In this document: piece by piece, positions 21,328 to 25,113 of the stretch
Numbering within the stretch: the stretch's first letter is position 1
Layout of the letters: each line of letters opens with the position of its first letter
NCBI GenBank assembly: GCA_963579135.1
Contig: CAUZFB010000034.1
Span: 1-25,113 of the forward strand
Direction: 5' to 3'
Length of the DNA: 25,113 nucleotides
Source of the DNA: CALGTL01 sp963579135
GTDB lineage: Bacteria; Chloroflexota; Dehalococcoidia; Lucifugimonadales; Australimonadaceae
Notes under the pieces: model-generated
Told to the model about the DNA's origin: nothing
Seen by the model: the letters and a program-made list of their open reading frames with translations, nothing else
The model's database searches: none
Made by a program: the position numbers and the translations under genes

Positions 21328-22584
21328 TCAGGCGGTGTCGGGGTCCATGCGAGGGACGAGCTCGCTGTGCCAATCGGCCGTCAGCGACAGGACCGCGTCG
21401 GCTGAACGGAGGTTGCCGAGGCTGCGCTGAGTGCCTGGTGCGTCGCCGCCGTCCAAGACCGCGTTAACGCTCTTCTGGAGCAGTTGGCGGGTGGTGATAA
21501 TCGCCTTGTCCGCTGGGCCCAGATGCTCCCGCGAGCGGTCGACGATCGATCCCATGAGCTCCTGGGCCGCACGGTCCTGGGTGTTCACGCCCAAGATGCC
21601 GGTGAACGTGTCGGTCCGCTGCACCTGTCGGTCGATCATCCAGTCGTTGGAACGGTTGCGGAACGACCGGAACGTCTTGACGTCGACGTCGACTCCGAAC
21701 GTATTGCCGGTGTCCTGGGCGTCCGGCGCGTTCTCACTAAGCGGATGGTCGTAGTCGTAGTAGAAGTTCCAGACGATGCAGTGGCCGTCGTCGATAGGCA
21801 CCCAGTAATGGCCGTTGGTCTGAGTGTCTCGCCCCGGCCCGCCAGGGCGTATCTGGGTCCATGGGATGACGTAGTGGTAGCCGCGCACATATTGCTGGTC
21901 GCCGCCAAACTTCCGTATGCCGAAGTACCGATATCCGTAGTCGGTAACGTCGATCTGCAGGTAGGGGGCGTCGCCCTCAACGAACGGGCCGCCGAAAGGG
22001 ATGCCAGGTTGGGCGGGATTCTCACGCAAGGCGCGATGCATGACCGGTGCGTGGGAGGTGTCGATGCCACCCTCAAGGGCCTGGAGCCAGTTGCAGTCCT
22101 CGAACACCTTGGACACCGAACGATGGGACTCCGGCACCTCGGTCCATTCGTAGTCTGGAGCATCCGGTTGGGTCTCAGGCAGGCCCATGTAAACCCAGAC
22201 CACGCCTCCTCGGTCGACGGCGGGATAGGAGGTTGTTTTGACCTTCTCGGAGAAGGGCTTGGGCTCGTTCATCTGGTCGACGCACTGACCCGTGACGTCA
22301 AACTTCCAGCCGTGGTAAACGCAGCGGATGCCGTTGGCTTCGTTGCGGCCGAGCCAGAGCGACGTGCGACGGTGGGGGCAGTACTCGTCGAGGACACCCA
22401 CGCGCCCGCTTGTATCGCGGAAGGCGATGAGGTCCTCGCCGAGGAGTCGGGCACGAACGGGGTCACCATTGGCCTCAAGCTCCCACGACAACAGCGCAGG
22501 TATCCAGTAGCGACGCATCATGTTGCCCATGGGGGTCCCCGGGCCCACCCTGGTCAGCAATTCGTTTACGTCCGAAGAGAGCAC
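21328..22584 (-). CDS. Rieske aromatic-ring-hydroxylating oxygenase, alpha subunit
   Basis: The 418-aa product has all oxygenase ligands. The Rieske cluster motif is C69-P-H71 ... C88-VY-H91 (with HGWKFD following), and the mononuclear iron site is EGGIDTSHAPVMH with D175, H178 and H183. A later VDRSREHLGPAD segment likely holds further active-site residues. It resembles single-component-oxygenase types (vanillate/phthalate/phenoxybenzoate group), which need a separate reductase and no beta subunit; no reductase is in the window. Translation starts at GTG 22584, because AGGAGG lies six bases ahead and the N-terminus then matches the paralogue at 17817-19067. The open frame runs 55 codons further, into the cupin gene. 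The cupin stop TAG is part of the TAGGAGG, so the two genes form an operon. Substrate unknown. Confidence 0.92.
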   Translation of the reverse strand: MLSSDVNELLTRVGPGTPMGNMMRRYWIPALLSWELEANGDPVRARLLGEDLIAFRDTSGRVGVLDEYCPHRRTSLWLGRNEANGIRCVYHGWKFDVTGQCVDQMNEPKPFSEKVKTTSYPAVDRGGVVWVYMGLPETQPDAPDYEWTEVPESHRSVSKVFEDCNWLQALEGGIDTSHAPVMHRALRENPAQPGIPFGGPFVEGDAPYLQIDVTDYGYRYFGIRKFGGDQQYVRGYHYVIPWTQIRPGGPGRDTQTNGHYWVPIDDGHCIVWNFYYDYDHPLSENAPDAQDTGNTFGVDVDVKTFRSFRNRSNDWMIDRQVQRTDTFTGILGVNTQDRAAQELMGSIVDRSREHLGPADKAIITTRQLLQKSVNAVLDGGDAPGTQRSLGNLRSADAVLSLTADWHSELVPRMDPDTA

Positions 22585-22590
22585 TAACCG

Positions 22591-22596
22591 CCTCCT
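22591..22596 (-). promoter_or_regulatory. Ribosome binding site overlapping the cupin stop codon
   Basis: AGGAGG, six bases before the GTG of the Rieske gene. Its first bases belong to the TAG stop of the upstream cupin gene (TAGGAGG), which suggests coupled translation. Confidence 0.8.
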
Positions 22597-22957
22597 AGAT
22601 CTTCCCCATGCGCGGATCTTGGTCCACGAGCACGACGGTGGCGGTGATGCAGGGTTCGTCGCCGAGGGCCATGGTCTGATGGCCCTTGCCAGTGATGTTG
22701 TCCATGAGGCGGGCTTCGCCTGCGCCAAAGACCCGGACAGAGCCATCAACGTAGGTGATCTGGAGTTGACCGGAGAGCACGATCACGAATTGGCGTGCCG
22801 GTGCTGCGTGCCAATCCTGGGTGACATTGGGCGGGCGGATGCCAAACTTGATGTCTGTGGCCGGTACACCGGCAAGCCATTCTTTCTGTTCGGCGAGGTC
22901 GATCGGCTGCCAGGTGGTGTCGCCGTTCTCGTCGGCGTACATGCGGGAAGTACCCAT
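22595..22957 (-). CDS. Single-domain cupin protein
   Basis: The 120-aa product has one beta-barrel cupin domain. The first motif is spread over NVTQDWHAAPARQFVIVLSGQLQITYVDGS (about 49-78) and the second over GEARLMDNITGKGHQTMALGD, with His at about 50 and 98 as candidate metal ligands. One of the usual His-x-His pair is missing from motif 1. The start at ATG 22957 has AAGGAG five bases ahead; the frame extends 45 codons upstream without support. It precedes the Rieske oxygenase gene with a 10-bp gap, so it is likely co-expressed and may handle or sense the same substrate or product. No enzymatic activity can be assigned. Confidence 0.82.
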   Translation of the reverse strand: MGTSRMYADENGDTTWQPIDLAEQKEWLAGVPATDIKFGIRPPNVTQDWHAAPARQFVIVLSGQLQITYVDGSVRVFGAGEARLMDNITGKGHQTMALGDEPCITATVVLVDQDPRMGKI

Positions 22958-22962
22958 GGGTT

Positions 22963-22968
22963 CTCCTT
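22963..22968 (-). promoter_or_regulatory. Ribosome binding site of the cupin gene
   Basis: AAGGAG on the minus strand with a 5-nt spacer to the ATG at 22957. It supports the 120-aa start over the longer frame. Confidence 0.75.
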
Positions 22969-23081
22969 GGACGGTAGGTATGCCGAATGACGATAGCACA
23001 GCTAGTACACTTTTTAGGATCACCGATTGATCGAGCCCTACCGCGCTACTCGCCCGCACCCGGGCCGTTTGGATACTCCAG

Positions 23082-24380
23082 TTGAACCACAACTCTGGGC
23101 CGCGACCGTGGCCCGCGCGGTTTCCTTTCTTCTACGGCTGGGTAATCCTGCCGTCCGCTGCGCTGGCGATGTTCGTGTCAGGTCCAGGGCAGACGTTTTC
23201 CGTATCCCAATTCGTTGATCCTCTGATCGACGAATTCGGATGGTCACGCACGACAATCTCAGGGTTGTACACGGCAGGCTCGCTCACGGCCGCCAGCTCC
23301 ATGCTGGCGATAGGCTGGCTGCTCGACCGGTTCGGGGCGCGCATAGTGCTCGCTGGCGTTGGCCTGATGTTGGGGCTGGCGGCGCTCTGGATGAGCGAGG
23401 TCAGCAATCAGCTTGGCGTGTACGCCGGTTTCACCGCTTTGCGCATATTCGGCCAAGGTTCGTTGGGGCTGGTGCCATCCTCATTAGTAGCGCTGTGGTT
23501 CGTACGCCGGCGGGGTCGCGCGACCGCGTTAGCGGGTCTCGGAATGGTAGCGAGCCAGGCAGTATTCCCTCCGTTGATTCACACACTAATCACGCAAATC
23601 GGTTGGCGCGACACCTGGATGGTGTTGGGGATCATTGTGTGGGTCGTGCTGATTCCCGTGGCGGTGCTGCTGGTGCGGCGCACGCCAGAGTCGGTCGGGC
23701 TACATCCCGATGGGGCGGCGTCACAAACCACCCAAGCATTTGAGGCACCCACGGACATCGACCGGGAGGCACCCGTCGTTCACAGCACGGGCGATTGGAC
23801 GTTGCGCGAAGCTCTGCGCACGCGGACGTTCTGGCTGGTGTTCGGGGCGGCGGGTTCGCAGTCGCTGGTGACCACGGCGTTGGTGTTCCACCAGGCGGCA
23901 GTGTTCGATAGCCGAGGGCTGAGCGCCGGAGTATCAGCCGCAGTGCTGAGCGTGATGGGGCCCGTATCGCTGGCAGGCACCATGATTGGTGGATTCCTGT
24001 CAGACCGCATCCCAAACCGGCTGCTGCTGGTGGCGGGCCAAATTATTCTCGGCCTGGGCATCATTCTGGCCATAGTAATGACCGAAACGTGGCAGGCGGT
24101 GATCTACGGAGGGGTAGTGGGTTTCTCTAGCGGTGGAGTGATCACAGTCGCTGCCGTGATCTGGCCCAACTACTATGGGCGCAAGCATCTGGGAAGCATT
24201 CGCGGCGCGGCAGCCATGGCTATGGTGGCGGGCGCTGCTTTGGGCCCGCTGCCCTTCGCGCTGACCTTCGGTCTCACAGGCTCGTACGCGTCCACGCTGG
24301 CAATCTTTATGGCGTTCCCTGCGCTGAGCCTGGTGGCCGCGCTGTTCGCGCTGCCACCAAGACGCCGAGAACCGAGCTAA
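23082..24380 (+). CDS. MFS transporter, monocarboxylate/OFA-like
   Basis: The 432-aa product fits a 12-helix major facilitator. The N-terminus FPFFYGWVILPSAALAMFVSGPGQTFSVSQFVDPLIDEFGWSRT is typical of the oxalate/formate and monocarboxylate-porter branch. Motif A reads GWLLDRFGARIVL between helices 2 and 3, and its second-half counterpart reads GGFLSDRIPNRLLL. A central hydrophilic loop (about 205-245) divides the halves. It probably moves a small organic anion across the cytoplasmic membrane. The best available start is TTG 23082, with no clear Shine-Dalgarno. It diverges from the cupin-Rieske operon with a 124-bp gap, so shared regulation is possible. A hairpin follows the stop. Confidence 0.9.
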   Translation: MNHNSGPRPWPARFPFFYGWVILPSAALAMFVSGPGQTFSVSQFVDPLIDEFGWSRTTISGLYTAGSLTAASSMLAIGWLLDRFGARIVLAGVGLMLGLAALWMSEVSNQLGVYAGFTALRIFGQGSLGLVPSSLVALWFVRRRGRATALAGLGMVASQAVFPPLIHTLITQIGWRDTWMVLGIIVWVVLIPVAVLLVRRTPESVGLHPDGAASQTTQAFEAPTDIDREAPVVHSTGDWTLREALRTRTFWLVFGAAGSQSLVTTALVFHQAAVFDSRGLSAGVSAAVLSVMGPVSLAGTMIGGFLSDRIPNRLLLVAGQIILGLGIILAIVMTETWQAVIYGGVVGFSSGGVITVAAVIWPNYYGRKHLGSIRGAAAMAMVAGAALGPLPFALTFGLTGSYASTLAIFMAFPALSLVAALFALPPRRREPS

Positions 24381-24383
24381 CCA

Positions 24384-24415
24384 ACGAGGGAGTGGCCAGT
24401 CGACCGCTCCCTCGT
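24384..24415. terminator. Hairpin between convergent genes, likely terminator
   Basis: ACGAGGGAG (24384-24392) pairs with CTCCCTCGT (24407-24415), and three more inner pairs (one G-T) leave an 8-nt loop. It begins four bases after the MFS stop and lies 25 bp from the stop of the convergent cupin gene. No T-run follows, so confidence is moderate. Confidence 0.45.
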
Positions 24416-24439
24416 CATGAAAGCCAGGTGCGCGGCGAT

Positions 24440-25113
24440 CTAGCTGGGCAGTGCTGCCTTGAACTCGCTGCGACCGGGGAAATAGCGACGCATGTCGGGC
24501 ATAGCGCCGTTATTGACGCAGTCCTCCTCGAACATGTCGAGGACCAAGGGGTTCTCGTCCTCGTACTCGACCTGCATGCCGCCGTCCTTCTGCGAAACGT
24601 CTGCGCCGCCGGACCCGGCGAACGGTGCGAACAGACCAGGCGCCTCACCACCTGAGCCATAGCCGATGGCGAGGTACCGCGCACGGCGGGAGCCGGTATT
24701 GAAGTGCTGGTGGTAGCAGGCCGCGCTCGGCACGATGACCATCGAGCCAACCTTCCAGTCGGACTTGACCACGTCGGACATATCTTCCTGGGTCCACGTG
24801 AGTGAGTAGCCGGCGTCGCCACTGAGAATCAGCAAGTGAGCACCCGGGCCGTGCTGATGACCCTTCTTGTACGTACCCACAGGGAACTCAGAAACGTGAC
24901 CTTTCATCTGGTTGCCGGCCATGTCGAACATGGTGTTGATGCCGCCTGCGCCACGTCCCTCCCAGGAGTACAGCGGCATGTCGGGCACGTTGGGCAGGAA
25001 GCTTGCCTGCCAGACGCGGCCAGAGTAGAGCTTGCCGCTGCCACTAAAGGTGGTCTCTTCCTGGGCGTAGCGATCCTTGAAGACGTAGTCGTTGTTGAAG
25101 ACGAAGTCAGCGT
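24440..25113 (-). CDS. Cupin-domain protein (5' end outside window)
   Basis: The frame is open from the stop at 24440 to the edge of the window, so the GTG at 24988 is not a trustworthy start. Reading in frame above it gives protein-like sequence (NNDYVFKDRYAQEETTF, then SGRVWQASFLPNVPDM). Two cupin strands are plain: GTYKKGHQHGPGAHLLILSG, with a His-x-His metal site, and SMVIVPSAACYHQHFNTG. More barrel sequence may lie before it, as in bicupins. The C-terminal tail (about 70 residues, VSQKDGGMQVEYEDENPLVLDMFEEDC...) is acidic and outside the barrel. It converges with the MFS gene. The protein may be a dioxygenase, isomerase or binding protein; the sequence does not tell. Confidence 0.85.
   Translation of the reverse strand, partial: ADFVFNNDYVFKDRYAQEETTFSGSGKLYSGRVWQASFLPNVPDMPLYSWEGRGAGGINTMFDMAGNQMKGHVSEFPVGTYKKGHQHGPGAHLLILSGDAGYSLTWTQEDMSDVVKSDWKVGSMVIVPSAACYHQHFNTGSRRARYLAIGYGSGGEAPGLFAPFAGSGGADVSQKDGGMQVEYEDENPLVLDMFEEDCVNNGAMPDMRRYFPGRSEFKAALPS

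Overview
The window is a gene-dense, fairly GC-rich bacterial fragment with about two dozen protein genes and no rRNA, tRNA, CRISPR array or insertion sequence that I can recognise. Several traits fit a marine Chloroflexota (Dehalococcoidia/SAR202-like) genome. These are a complete cofG-cofH-cofD-cofC block for coenzyme F420 followed by a luciferase-like flavin/F420 oxidoreductase, two Rieske oxygenase paralogues, an amidohydrolase, and a lipoprotein with a long Thr/Pro/Ala linker after the lipobox. This taxonomic placement is inference from gene content only. Spacing is very tight: convergent genes are separated by 7-14 bp or share a CTAG that reads as TAG on both strands.

Layout. Positions 1-1423 hold the end of an OppD/DppD-type and a complete OppF/DppF-type peptide ABC transporter ATPase. 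Directly behind them is an 83-codon amidohydrolase C-terminal remnant (1424-1675). A full amidohydrolase (2002-3072, minus) and a gamma-glutamylcyclotransferase-like protein (3479-3988, minus) follow. The 3989-4487 gap is rich in inverted repeats, including a 28-bp perfect stem with a 4-nt loop. Next is a catabolic block: an acyl-CoA ligase, an SDR, both subunits of a 3-oxoacid CoA-transferase and a small carboxylesterase (4488-9283). A DtxR/MntR-family repressor (9380-10120) has an extended -10 element placed for a leaderless mRNA.

Positions 10135-15501 (minus) are the F420 operon in the order cofG, cofH, cofD, cofC, LLM oxidoreductase, mostly with touching stops and starts. cofE is not in the window. 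A divergent small membrane protein follows a 26-bp perfect palindrome and a 7-bp tandem repeat. Then come a meta-cleavage-product-type alpha/beta hydrolase, an SDR, and a Rieske protein. The SDR and the Rieske protein form a pair (17031-19067, minus), and both lack canonical catalytic or metal-binding residues.

Positions 19164-19656 hold a broken GDT1/UPF0016 transporter gene. After it are a TTT/Bug-type solute-binding lipoprotein, a canonical Rieske oxygenase co-transcribed with a cupin, an MFS transporter, and a second cupin protein cut by the window edge.

Functionally, the window pairs uptake (peptide ABC, solute-binding lipoprotein, MFS) with oxidative and CoA-dependent breakdown of organic, probably cyclic or carboxylated, compounds, and it makes the deazaflavin cofactor used by LLM oxidoreductases. 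The most unusual signal is the adjacent SDR/Rieske pair with missing active-site ligands. The unexplained palindromes come next.
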